This document shows, piece by piece, positions 23,144 to 35,087 of a stretch of 64,000 nt of DNA. Position numbers and translations under genes: made by a program. The DNA is from Cyathus striatus (taxonomy: Eukaryota; Basidiomycota; Agaricomycetes; Agaricales; Nidulariaceae). The notes below the pieces were generated by a model. That model saw nothing but the letters and a program-made list of their open reading frames with translations. It was not told the DNA's origin and made no database searches. Location: NCBI GenBank assembly GCA_025738555.1, contig JAOVFP010000014.1:1550001-1614000 (forward strand), written 5' to 3'. Every line of letters starts with the position of its first letter. Position 1 is the first letter of the stretch.

Positions 23144-23659
23144 CTACTGACTGCACTCAGTATTATGGCAGTATCTAAGCAATATTTTCGACCAATGAGC
23201 GAGCTCTGTAGTACATTGTCATCAGTAAATGGTAAGAAAACCTGGTATCATTGCCATTCGTCGGTGGTTGCATGCATATTGCATGAATACGAACTCAGTA
23301 TAAGATATTTGTCCACCGTGGTGCCAATCATTGGATAGTAGTTATATTACCCACTGGTGGTGGTTAGGCTCTAGCTGATGAAATATTATGTTATTCCAGC
23401 GGCGACTCAGCTGAATGGACCCAACTTCCAAGCGTAAAAGCCAACATATCACCATTATTGCCAATCACCTTATCATTCGTCAGTAACATAAAATGGTTAG
23501 TGAGAAGGTAGGCTTACTACAGTTGCTCCGCCACAGTATCCAACATGTCCGCTAACAAACTCAGGCCACACTTTTAATTTGAACAAGAAAAACCCAAGGG
23601 CCAAAGTATAAACCACTATATGTGAGGTAGCATGATATATGATCTACTATTCATATCAT

Positions 23660-24006
23660 ATGAAGTCAAAGACTAAAGAAGCAACAACAGACGTACCCAA
23701 TAATGACAATGACCAAGATGAGATTGAGTCTGGTTCTGACTCAATGCCAAAGGCCTAGAGAGTAATGCGCTGACATGGCTTGATGAAGGTCTACCACTGG
23801 ATGGGACAGAGACAGAGGCTGACTATACCTCTTCCTTTGCTTCCCAACTCAATGTAACATATTATCATTATATCCTTGATGACAAGGCCATTGATGAGGA
23901 TGCAGCAAACACTTCTGCTACTTTCCGTGCTGATCTTACAAACTTGATGGATACTGCTCCTGCAACTCAGACCATGACAACAGCAGAGGAATGGCTAATG
24001 ACATAG
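23660..24006 (+). pseudogene. Frameshifted coding relic inside the TIR element
   Basis: ATG at 23660 opens a frame rich in acidic residues (NNDNDQDEIESGSDS) that stops at 23756-23758. A second frame then runs open from 23758 to the TAG at 24004-24006 (TWLDEGLPLDG, YILDDKAIDEDAANTS). The two pieces look like one acidic coding sequence broken by an indel. I do not recognise the family; a decayed element-encoded protein is the simplest reading. Confidence 0.35.
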
Positions 24007-24314
24007 ATAGGATAGACTGGTGGTGTAGAAGTGGAAACAAGAGACATAGCACTGGCAGTATATTTTTTTATTCACGAGCAAACCATAGAGTACTTACTAC
24101 TTATGTTACTCGTCGCAGATGTGCCTGGTACCCTATATGCTGACTAATGCTAATTTGCATGCGAAATAGCACCAAATTTGCTATTTCACATTGCTAATTA
24201 GCATTTTTTCGTCCGGGGGGCGCGCCCCCGGGCCCCTGCGAAATAGACCGCTTCTAGGCAGCGACCTAAATCGCATATGCGAACCAGCCGTAGGACCTAA
24301 TTCGGGCTGCACTA

Positions 24315-25006
24315 GTTGCGTACAAATCAAGTACGAAACCCAAGGTCCTTAAGTCAACTTTGTCACCTTGGGCCCCAACTTCAGTATCCACCATGCATTC
24401 TTTCTTGCATTGTTTTACATTCTAGCATAGTTTAAAATTCATATACTTAGTAGATGCCAAAACTGCTGTTAGTATCGCAGAAACTGTTCAAAGTTCTAGA
24501 GTTCCCGGGCAAAGACGCAGACATATCTCAAAAGTATCCCCTGCTTAGATTGCAAACTTGCTGCAAACATCCAAAACCTGACAATCCGAGAGTTACTCTT
24601 ACCCATACGGGGAAAAATAGCGACGGCTCTGTGGAACATCTCTTCATCGCTTATCTCTCCACGTACGTCATTGCTTCTGCTAGTTCTTACCACCAGATTG
24701 CAGACAAATTGCCAGGAGTTGGCGCTACAGCATAGCAACATAATTCTGTAAGTTTATAGCATAGGCGTTTTTGGTAAGGCGATTCATTGAACATTCCAAG
24801 GACGAGAAACTGGATGAATGATGAATTTGCCTTGCAGTGTCGGTAGCCGCTATTAAAGGCATACTATAAACATGAGCTTGCCTTGAGCCATCAACGGAGC
24901 TTCGTCGTCGGTAACCGGTAAGTGGTGAAAGTTTAGGTTTAGTAGAGATTGAAATCGCCAGGCAGAGCATTAACAATTTAGTGCTGCTGTTCATTGCCAC
25001 CGTACT
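24315..25006. other. Short spacer with unconvincing small frames
   Basis: A plus frame at 24454-24735 (93 codons) and a minus frame at 24725-25000 (91 codons, hydrophobic N-terminus STKLLMLCLAISIS) exist. Neither has recognisable motifs, and they overlap. The minus frame would be divergent from the RING gene, about 50 bp away. I do not call either. Confidence 0.3.
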
Positions 25007-25008
25007 GA

Positions 25009-25015
25009 TATAAAA
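25009..25015 (+). promoter_or_regulatory. TATA box of the RING-H2 gene
   Basis: TATAAAA lies about 37-43 bp upstream of the ATG at 25052, a plausible core promoter for a gene with a short leader. Confidence 0.5.
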
Positions 25016-25051
25016 TCCTCAAAATCACTGAAGAGCTTAGAAAAGTACACC

Positions 25052-26472
25052 ATGAACGCTAGCCATTCAACCTCCAAAGTGGACGCTGGACCGCTTCGAG
25101 CTTTCATTGAAACATTCCCTTTGGTGTATTATGTTCCGGCAGGCGTCTTATACCAAAGCTTCACAGTTCTTCCAGATGCCTTTCCTGTGTCCCTGGATAC
25201 TGTTGTTAGGGGTTGTCATATATGTCTTGATGATTTTCAAGATCCAAAAAACTTTTGCCACTCATCCGAGCCAGGGAGTTTCTACCTTCGACAACTACCA
25301 TGCAAACACGTGTTTCATGTGAGTATTTTATATGTCGGAGCTTCGACCAGTAGTTAAACATCGATGTATCTTTCTTTCAGAGAAAATGCATAGATGAACA
25401 TTTGTTATCAGGTACTACAACTAGCCACCGGTGTCCAATTTGTCGTAAAGAAGTGATACCCGACAAACTCAGAAAAAGGTGGAGCAAGGATTCGCTTCCG
25501 AGGATCCCGCTATTCCAACCCCAACCAATTCTCCCGTCACTTCTTCCACCCTTAAGACCAGTAACGTCCAATCAAACAAGGTCGAGCGAGGATGTGATAC
25601 CCTACCAGCTCAATGGCCGAAGGCTGAACAAAGATCCACTGCCCAGACCATTGCCTTTTATTCCAACTTGGTCGAATGAGTTCAGAAGACAGTCCAGAGA
25701 AGATTCTTCCCCGCCGTTAAAAACAGCTATGCCACCATTCCCACCAGTGCAGCGGACCCCAACATGGTTAAATGAGGTACCCCCAGAGTTCAGAAGACGA
25801 TTGAACGAAGACATCATTTCTCCAAGGGTGCTCAGATCGGTGCCAGCCTCTCCGACATGGACATGGTCGAGTGACGATGTAACACCACATGTACTAAAAA
25901 GACAGTGGAGCGATGATCAACTGCCTAGACCATTGCCTTTTATCCCAACATGGTCCAGAGAGGATTCGCCGCTCACATCAATGCAGTTTTTCCCGCCGCT
26001 CAGACCGGTGTCACCCACCCCAACATGGTTGAGCGTGGATGCGCTATCCTCCGAGCTCAGAAGACGATCGAGTGAAGATTCCTTTTTCCCACCGTTTGAC
26101 AGACCAGTGTCACCTACCCCAACGTGGTCGAGCGAGGATGCAATAATGCCCCACAATCTCAAAAGATCGTTAAGTGAAGATTCACTTCCAAGAAGAGGGC
26201 CGTCCATCCCATCATGGTTGAGTGATGATGAGATATCCTGCGAGCGAAGAAGACAATTGAGAGATGCGCCGCGGCAGCCACTACAACCGCAGCTTATACT
26301 CAGAAGAGAGTTGAGCGAGGACTCTGCGTCTTGGAGCTTCGTTTCTTTCGAATCCATAAGCGAACATGAATCCTCAGATAGTATTAACGCAGGGAGTAAG
26401 GTCAAGTTGAAGCGTACTCGACATAAGATTAGAGCTACATGTCGTAACATTGTAAACAGACTTCTACGGTGA
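25052..26472 (+). CDS. RING-H2 finger protein with repetitive C-terminal tail
   Basis: There are two exons: 25052-25318 (89 codons) and 25381-26472. A 62-bp intron (GTGAGT...TTTCAG) is spliced in frame, giving about 452 residues. The intron cuts the RING exactly between its two histidine/cysteine halves: CHICLDDF ... LPCKHVFH | RKCIDEH ... CPICRK. This gives the C-x2-C / C-x-H-x2-H-x2-C / C-x2-C ligand order of a RING-H2 domain, expected to act as an E3 ubiquitin ligase. After the RING the protein is a Pro/Ser/Trp-rich tail of about eight or nine degenerate units built from PTWSSEDxxxxxLKRxxSEDSLPR-like words. The C-terminus is basic (KVKLKRTRHKIRATCRN). No transmembrane segment is evident. 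The substrate is unknown. Confidence 0.82.
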
Positions 26473-28059
26473 AGTGGCAAAATGAGTATTTATTTATAAT
26501 CTCAGGACCCTACATATATCTTATATATCTGTTACAGAAGTATTTTGTATCGGAGTTCTACTTCCTATTTAGATAATTTACTCAGACCGCAGAATTAACA
26601 AGGGCGACTACCTACCGCTCGTGCAATAATATCAAATATAACACCACTAAAATACATATAAGTAGCTGTTAAGTACGACCCCACTTTTTGATTAGTGCAA
26701 CAAAGGGAGGTGACGAGAGGGTCATGGCAGCTCAAGAAGTATATGTTCTAAAACTCGTTGACTTCTCTCCGCCGACAACAAACTCAGAAAAGCGCTCTAA
26801 TGATGTCATGGACGATTTCATTATCATAGTATAAGGTTGGAATAAAGACAAGAACGGTCATCGATCATACAGAACCAGGCGGTACTGGATTCGAGAAGAA
26901 GCAGCACATGAGTACAACACGCCTCACGGATTCCAGTGTCCAAGCTTTCTTTAGCGTCTCGTCAATACCGGAGCGCTCGACCCTGATGCACGGGGCTAAG
27001 AAACGGGCATCAGTTAAGGGTTTGGGGGGCAAGGAGATGTGAACGGTAGAAGACTACGCATGCAACAATGACAGTTTCATGTGCAGCACTACTTCAAAAA
27101 GCGCCATGGCACCCTTCAACATTCCTGAGATGGCACTGGTACTAATCGTGTTCGACACGTACATAATTTCAAAGTGCACACATATACCGATCATTCATTT
27201 ATACGTGAAATACTTATAAGTATCTCAGTGGTGTAATTGTTTGAGAGAACCGTGTCATTGAGAACGTGTAACACTCCGTTCAATTAGAGCGAATACACGT
27301 CCGAATCCAGAACAGTCCACGTTTACAGTACCAGCCGTCTACCAGCGACCTCTTCGGTCAATCGACCAAGTGTGGACTTTCTTCACCCGTGCTTGACGAT
27401 TCTGGAGATCTGTGCTCATTGCAGCTGCCAGAGAACAATAGGCAACCAAGACTGGGCTGTGATGGCTGACCAAGCCCTATTGGTAGTGGGCAGTGCTTCC
27501 AAGAATGACATGGACAGCCCATCATGGAAAGTTCATCTCGATGGTACGTGAGGCAAACCATAAGTGAGAGGTTATAGTTACTGTTATGACATTCGATAGC
27601 AATCGTCGTGCCCATTAAGCAGTAGGTTAGAATTTGAAGACGAGCGGTGGATAAATGACGATCGGAATATGTTCAGAAGCTGTAGTGGTGCATGCGTTGT
27701 TTACTGCTCTTATTTGTGGTGTAAGAGAGGCATCAGTAACCTACACAACTTCGACTGCTATCGATTCCCAGGCAAGCGGTTTTGAGAAGATGTAAGACGA
27801 CAGACAACGGATGACAACTGCGAAGATGGGTTGACAAACGGTTTTTTCTGCCGGTGGGGGCGGGGCTCTTTCGATGAAGCTGAACTGTGGAGATCCACGG
27901 GATGGGTGTGTGCACCTACGGCCGATGTCCATCTCAGCGAAATCACGAATGGGCTACTGCCGACGATACCTGGGAAAGTGGCATATGAGGAAGAAGCTGA
28001 AAGCATGTCCTTGTAGAGGTCAAGTACGCGAAACTCCCGTTTCTTCCTCGCTTACCAGT

Positions 28060-29990
28060 GAACATATCAAGCGGAAGAGCGACATTCCTAGCACCGACCA
28101 CTGCAAAGCATTGAGTACACAACGACGCTCGCTCTTGGTGGGTACGAAACTCTCGCTTCTGCTTCCGAAATACTAGGCTACCGATCCTTTAGGTAAATAT
28201 TAACGAAAGCCTCGCAGATGGACCTCAGGAGAGGTTCGAAATAAGCGTACGCCAGAAATGTTCGATAACCGGGGAAGAAGCCTGGAAAAGCGACATGCGA
28301 GGAGGGTGAAATGACACAACTCCTTATCGTACTAGTAAAGCAAGCCACTGACGTTGCTTAAGATGAGATCGTAGTTGCAAGTACTTGAGAAGGACGTAGG
28401 CTCCAGCTGCGACTGTCCACTGTACATGGATTCTCAATAGAAGTTCGACTTCTGGTTGCAGGAATCACCGCCCATGTACAAATATTGGTAAAGAATGCTT
28501 CATAGCATCAGGAGAGCCATCCACGAATCGGATCGCGTAGCGAACACGAATGGGAGTGAACTTTGAAGTTATGGTTACAGCCTAGGCGGATCAGCAAGCG
28601 AACGGCGACTTGCCGATTCCTACTATGAGTGAAGTTTGTGCAGGTGGAGGATGCGACCCTATACAATGAAAACCTGCAGTGCATCGTGCACATCGATGTA
28701 AAAATTACGCTTCTCGGCCCCCGCCCGAAAACGTGACGCAGATGAGCTGAGTGCACAGGCGCGCCTCATAGCGTGGGTCATGGCTACCGTGCTAGACTAC
28801 CCCAACGTCCCGGGAATGTAGCACGTGTGGAATAACGTACCACAGCTGGAACGATACGGTCTCATGAAAGAAGTCCATGGTGAAGAAGGAAGTGCCAAAG
28901 TGCAACCTAGGCAGACATATGAAGAACATTCGCTTTTCAGCCCTCAAGCAAATGCGGGTGAGACCTAAACAAGGGAGTTTAAGCACTAGCATTGACACTA
29001 AACATGCAACTCTAGATTGTAGCGGTATCGTTACGAGAAACCGCATGAAAAATTGCCTCAAGAGGGCATTGCGTATCGCATAATGACGAGCGGAAGGACT
29101 AATAAGCTTATACTAAGGCCGTACTGCACACGTAGCCTGCAGGCAGAGGACATAATGACCTCAAGTTCATCTGGAGAGGGACAAGTAGATGGTATGGGAA
29201 GCGTTCGTAATTGAACTGAGCAGGTAAATGGGTGATGACTGCTAATTACATGGCTTGGTGTGGAGTGGCGTGGACAGCGTTAGCCAATGTCTAGCGACGA
29301 CGGTGAATGAACATGCCACAGACGCACGGGTGAGATCTGAGCAAGGGAACTTTAGCACCGACATTGGCGCACCATATATATGCACAACGTACCTCGAATC
29401 TAGCTCGTAGCGATAGCGTTACGTGCAAGCGCATAAAAAACGGTCTCAGGCAGAGGGTATTGCGTAATGAACAGGATGAGTGGAAGACAGGTAAACTTAA
29501 CTGAAGTCGTAACTACACTGATAGCCGGCGAGCGGAGGACAGCAAGGGATGCTTATGAGGAAGGAGGAAGAGAGCTATAGCAGCGACTACCCACTGTGCA
29601 CCGACAAATCTCGATACGACAGGAGCAACGTTCTGCCCATGCTCCCTGAGTATATCGCCTGTTGAAGGAGAGGCTAGAGGACTTTGATGGGGAGATGGAA
29701 CGGTAGGCGAAGGATTATGTGTGAATGCTCTTGAATGCTACAGTGTACAAGCGAGGATGTGGCCCCTGGAAAGCCCGCATATACCCCCGCGAGAAAATGG
29801 AGGGTTACACCCCAGAGTAATCCAGGAGAGGGACTGGTAGAAGGATTAGGGCTTGTTCATAGTTGAACTGAGCATATCAAAGGAAGGTGATACCATCAAT
29901 CTGGGGCATGACGACACCAAGTATTGGTGCAGACAGGAACAGCGGTAGTCAATATCTAACAACGAAAGACTATGAACATGCTTGCGAGGA
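28060..29990. repeat. Degenerate low-copy direct repeats
   Basis: Stretches at about 28960-29250 and 29330-29560 share an ordered series: GGGTGAGA(C/T)CT, AACAAGGGA / AGCAAGGGA, TTTAGCAC(C)GACATTG-like, ATCTAG / TCTAGAT, GTAGCG, GTTACG, GCAT(G/A)AAAAA, GGCA(T)TTGCGTA. Fragments of the same series occur near 28080-28140, 29570-29625 and 29820-29990. The unit length is roughly 370 bp with heavy divergence. No protein is recognisable. Confidence 0.4.
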
Positions 29991-31099
29991 AGCACTTTGA
30001 AAGGCTGGAATGATACCTAGTGAATTGCTAGCGTCAGAAAAGGAACCACAGTTCATAGTTTATGTCGATGCTTACGGTGGAGAACGTGGACTCTCTGAAC
30101 CTCCAGCACATGTAATGCAACTATTTTGACGCAGTAGAGGAGAACGTAGAAGATCTGTGTTCGTCATCGTGTTCGTCGGTATTCCCTTCCCAAATCGCCC
30201 TCTAACCATCCTATCACCCTGTGAAAGCAACATCTAAGTCCAACATTCCGCGCATCGCCCAGGCCGCTGGTGGACACTGTTTGGATACTGTCGGACTCGC
30301 TCTCGACTTAGAGGCGGGATGAATGTAGATTTGAGTCATTTGACGAGCACTTCTAGCGAAACTCATCGTTGGCTGCTTTAGCGCATTGGAGTACACAACG
30401 GAGGATACGATGAAATTGAAGATACAAGAGTATCCACCCAACGAGCCTGGTCGAGCAATGCTTGGGAGTTGGGTGGGTCCGCGAGAGGAGCAAACGTGGG
30501 CTACGTTGGCTGTGGTCGGCCGATTAGGTATCAACAAACAACTTCAAATAACGGGGATGCGGAGTCCGGACGGACTGCCCGCGCTTATGTAGTAATAGTA
30601 CATAATTGTGCACAGTCTTTGTCTCTTTGTCTCTCCCCACTGCGACTCGATTTTCCACCCTTTAGCATGTGCCATTTATTCTTGCTCTGATGTATATTTT
30701 ATAAATAGGGCCGGCAAGCGGCAGGGCCCACTACCTTCTCATTTAACAGACATTTACCAGTCATCTTACGAATGGTCAGCCTGCTATAATACAAGGACGA
30801 CATCCCAGCGCGTGGTTGTTCCCAGACGAATTGACAGCCTCTACCGAAAACTGCGCGAGAGCAGCACAAACAGAGCACATGGTTCTTATAACTGAGAATG
30901 GAGCAGACGTTCTTACGAAGTAGCACTTGTCATGAAGCATAAACCCAACAGCATCAATACCTTACTGTATACCTTATTCCACCACGTTTGGCATGTGCCA
31001 TATATTAAACAACAAAGAAAAAGAGAAGAGGATATGGTATGATACTTTAATACGTCGGCGGTTAAGACGCAGAAGTCGAGTCTACACTGAAAGCCTTCC

Positions 31100-32430
31100 A
31101 AGATGAATTAGCGGATGCGTTACGCGTATCTCTTTGCCGTGCGAGAGGAAATGGGGGCGATTGGCGGTGGTGATGCATGCCGAGGTGAAGGCAATGAAAG
31201 TGGAGAGGCGAGATCGCATATTAGTAGTGGGGGTTCCGTGGTGGAAGACGGCAGGGGAGAGCGAGGTGGAAGATGTTGTGGGTGGAAATGGCAGAACCGT
31301 GGTGGGAAATGGTGGGAGAGACACAGCGGCGCGATGACAGTGAGGGAGGTGCAGAGGTGTGAACGTGCCATCAGTGTGCGTGCGGTAGTGGGAGACGGCA
31401 GGAGAGAGGGAGGTGGGAAACGAGGTGGGTGGAGAAAGCGGTGCAGTGATGGGAGATGGCGGGAGAGGACGAGCTGGTGGGGCTGAAGCAAGGAGAGAGG
31501 GTGGTAACACGGTGCCAACCTCGTCAAGAGCCCCACCCCTCTACACCATCCTACTCGATCCCAATGTCACCCGTCGAGATCGACATCGTCAGCAGCTTGT
31601 ATACAACCCTCCTCTCTCTTTCGTCTCCAACACCCAGTGTCGCGGCATCCCATCGCCTTCAACACCCGACGCCCCACACAACGGTCACTGCCTCCCCTTC
31701 CACTAACATCCCTACTCCCCCTTCTTCGGGTCCCTCTCTCCATTCCATTCTCCTCTGTTGTCGTCTTTGGCACGGTCTGTCATCTCCCTCACGTCATCCT
31801 CCCTCTCTCATCACCGTTAGCAACCTGTTCTAACAGCCGATGCAAAGGGGGAGGCGTCAGTGGTCTGGGTCGGTGTAAAAGAGGAACCAGTGGGAGGGTT
31901 GGTTTGGCGTCTATGATGTTGCAAAGCCACTGCGACTCAGAGGAGGTGAAGGGAGGACAGGGCGCTTGACGATGGGCCATCATCGCAGTTCTTGTCAAAG
32001 GCGTGGCCGCGGACTTGACACAGGGGAAGAGAGACGAGGGAGGAGGGGGGCTTGAAGCCGTCGCATTGACGCGACGAGAAGTGTGGAGACTTTAAGGGCC
32101 TTGCGAAGCCAGTGCATCGTCGCGGTTGTCGTGACACATAACAGGAGGAAGGACAGGTGCTTACGTGACTGTCATCTAGGTACAAGGGAAGAGAGAGGAG
32201 GGAGGATGAGGACGAGAACGAGGACATAAGGAAGGGCGGTCGCAATGGCTGTCAAGTGGGTGGCTCGTGTGGATGCGTGGCAGCACTGGAAGAGTCTTGG
32301 TGGTACATGGCAGAATATGGCAATGTAGTAGGGGTGATGATGGTGTTACAGTGGTGGGGACGGCGGGAGATGACGAGTAAGGCACCAGTTGATCATTGCC
32401 CACCGCTTGTTCCAAGAATCTGAGTGACCT
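31100..32430. repeat. Strand-asymmetric purine/pyrimidine block with degenerate minisatellite
   Basis: About 31100-31510 is very rich in G and A on the plus strand, with recurring GTGGGAGA(T/C)GG(C/T) and GGAGAGAGGGAGG words. About 31520-31830 switches to C and T rich with CTCCTC/CCCTTC words, and 31850-32430 switches back to purines. The mirror change of skew is visible by eye. Confidence 0.55.
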
Positions 32431-33162
32431 TCCTAACGCACCAGCAAGTAGCCCAGTTGATATTTGACAAAAAAGAAAGGAAAAGGGAATGGTAAACGAA
32501 CCTGAAATGCGCCCCTCCTCGTCCAACTACTGCTTATTCCAAGAATGTTAGCGACCTTGCGAGGGAACTGGATCGTCGGGATATGACAATGAGTGGGGAA
32601 CGCGAACGAGGATGAGAGGGAAAGACAATGACAAATGGGGAAAGAATGAGAGAAGCTGGGGTGTGAGCATGGTATTCACTGTTCAGGCGAACGATCCCTG
32701 TCACACAGCGTCACAAGGCGTCTGATCCACAAATTGCCTTATAGGGAAATCCAAACGACCCTAGGCCTATACGTAACCCAACTACCTTAAAAGGTAGTGG
32801 AAATCTTATTGTCGCACACCCATTACATGATTGAAGACTCGATTGTCGAGTGCTCATGATGTTTGACCGTAGTTCAGCCATTAATATTAACGGTATGTGG
32901 GCTCTAACCAACAATCCGTCGGTATTTTGTACTCAATTGACAGACTAAGCGTCCAAACGATGCTAAGTATCTCCAACATTGCTCCAACTTGGCTGCAGCG
33001 AATATACCAAACTTACGTACAATTAGCAATATTTATACCTTGAAAGAAGTAGAGAAGGTCTTTCCGGAAGAAATGGAGATAATATACGAGCACTTCAGAG
33101 AAGGACATAAATTCACAAGGTTGTATAGAGTAAATTTATTTCCCTTATCAAGAGCGCAGCAT

Positions 33163-34750
33163 TCATTTCAGTCCCAAGGGTACCATAGCAATATGATGGT
33201 TTCGTTCTCTCGCAACCTCTTGATAAGTGATTGTTCCGCTCCAGGTGGTTGTTCCATCGAACTTCCTCGCAGCTTCTCTGAGCTGTAAAATAAGCCTTGA
33301 TCCCTGAATCGCGATTTAGGTGATTTTATCTCTGTGTAAAATACATATAGCACTCACTGTATAAGAATACGTTCCAATGAGCCAGCTACGTATATCTCGA
33401 AATCAATACTGATTGTAATATGGAAATATGTATATGCGCACGGAACAAAAACGCCCTGAAATGGGCCAACGACCAGAGTGTTGATGAGGGTGCATACCAA
33501 AAGTGTCACTGCAATACTTTTATATTGTCAAATAATTTGGGAACCATTTATTGCTGTTTCGACGTACACGAAGAAAAACACTGTTCCATCTCGGAAGAAA
33601 GCCAATAGTAGCGGCGAAAATGATTTCATTCTCCAGAATCCCCATAGCCTTCCCTCTAGCTTTTGAATAGTTCTAAAGAACTGACACGCAGTCATGAAAA
33701 AAATACAACTGATAAACACGAATGAGTTCTATATGATGTTCAATTCTAAATTCCCTGGTTTACTTACAAGCAACGAGACATGGAATCCAAGACAGCAATG
33801 TGTACTTCGTTTCGACAGTTGTCAGACAGCCAGTAAAAGGTAGCCCAAACGGTGCTGAGAACACTGCAGATGTTGTCATAAGTGACGTCTTTGTGGATGT
33901 ATAAAGCTCGATCTACAGGTGTGTAAGAGATCGAAATGTGAACAACTAATAATAATAAAACACACGGCAAACTCTGTAAGAATGGTAAGACCAAGGAATA
34001 GTAATACTGCGGATAATGTCATTAGAAATGAACATACTGTATGAAGTATATATGTGGTACCTTTTCTATTCTGATTATAGAGTGCGTGTAATCGAAGGAT
34101 AAGCACGATGTTGACAAGCGTGGTGAAGACTATTGGCCCTCCCCTAGTGGTAGCAGAAGTTTTGGCAAAGATGTAGTACATATTAAAATGACTTACAAAG
34201 ACGTCCACCAAAGGTAGCGCTTGCAACTATTGAGGTATTAATGATATAGGTATCGTTAATTAATAAATATTACGCACGCATCAATGGGAGTGTTCATCCT
34301 CGTTGTGACTGGATATTTAAGCACATTAGAGCAAGTTACGGGATATGCTAAACCGATTACTAACCGATAACCGTTACTCTGAGCATTTATTGATGTAATG
34401 AGCCCACCCCTAGCTGCATAACGCACAATAGCTCACCCAACGTAGCAGATACCATAGTATCGAATGCAGAAATAGAGTACCTTTGGAAGAGACCACTTGG
34501 CTTTCCAGATGTGTACATACTGCAATGAATAAGACAGGATCTTGATGACAAGATAGAACGGATGACTAACCTCCCTATCAAATGTTATAATGGTATCGTA
34601 AAGCATTATCGTCAAAGCAGAAACTAGAAATAGATAAATATTAATGGATTACGACAGATACTGAAAACGATAACACGTACGAGCGGAGTAGTTAGATGAC
34701 CTCATTTGGTTAAGGGTCTTGTATACAACTTCAATCTGGTCAGTGCTCAT
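33163..34750 (-). CDS. DUF6533-type multi-spanning membrane protein
   Basis: ATG is at 34748-34750. The N-terminal exon is followed by the DUF6533 core split over introns: LYDTIITFDRE | YVHIWKAKWSLPKVLYFCIRYYG. This is the typical 'YD ... EV ... IW ... KxLFLxxRY' signature of this Agaricomycete family. Further exons give hydrophobic helices (FTTLVNIVLILRLHALY, NSFVFISCIFFMTACQFF) and the C-terminal SPLLLAFFRDGTVFFF. A 51-bp intron beginning GTACGT removes an apparent TGA. The product then reads through IAVTLLVCTLINTLVVGPF to GSRLILQLREAARKF and a stop at 33163-33165. About seven membrane segments are expected. The biological role of the family is unknown. The last two splice sites are my best guess. 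Confidence 0.65.
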
Positions 34751-35087
34751 TGTGAATCTAGGAAGAAGATTGGGGAAAGAAGTCCTGTAATCCACGGTTA
34801 TGCACATAAGTAGCTGTATTTTATAAACTATTTAGCCATCAAACGTACACATGCTAAAAGGCGCTGAATATATGATGATGATCGGGAACCCACAAGAAAC
34901 GAATATCATCATTTAATCAGGACCGATTAGCATTTTTTTCTGGAGATGGCAGTGAATATCACGCTCAAACATTTAAAATTTAGCGTCGAAAGCGGTGATA
35001 TATTTGATGAAAACATCATTAGACCAAAGTAAACAGAAGCTCATACATAGTACAATATGACTTATTTGCGCTACAGCAGTCTTTTAT

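Larger units (their letters stand above)
21854..24312. mobile_element. TA-flanked TIR element containing LTR-like repeat copy 2
   Basis: The termini are inverted repeats starting GTGCAGCCCGAATTAGGT (21854 onward) with the perfect complement ending at 24312. TA flanks both ends, and the left TA is the same one that closes the neighbouring MITE. Subterminal CTAATTAGC/GCGAAATAGC words occur at 21900-21980 and 24140-24210. Without the 1.05-kb LTR-like insertion the element is about 1.4 kb. It contains a decayed coding relic (23660-24006) and a short GC palindrome at about 24216-24236. Confidence 0.72.
26480..33160. other. Gene-poor repeat-bearing region
   Basis: Only short unsupported frames occur over 6.7 kb. 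Degenerate direct repeats lie at about 28000-29990, and a strongly purine/pyrimidine-skewed block at 31100-32430. Reading frames in the skewed block on both strands are compositional artefacts. I see no splice-supported gene. Confidence 0.45.

Noticed and set aside
31115..31510. Long overlapping frames on both strands
   Set aside because: Extreme purine/pyrimidine bias removes stop codons; the peptides are low complexity and unmatched to any splice pattern.
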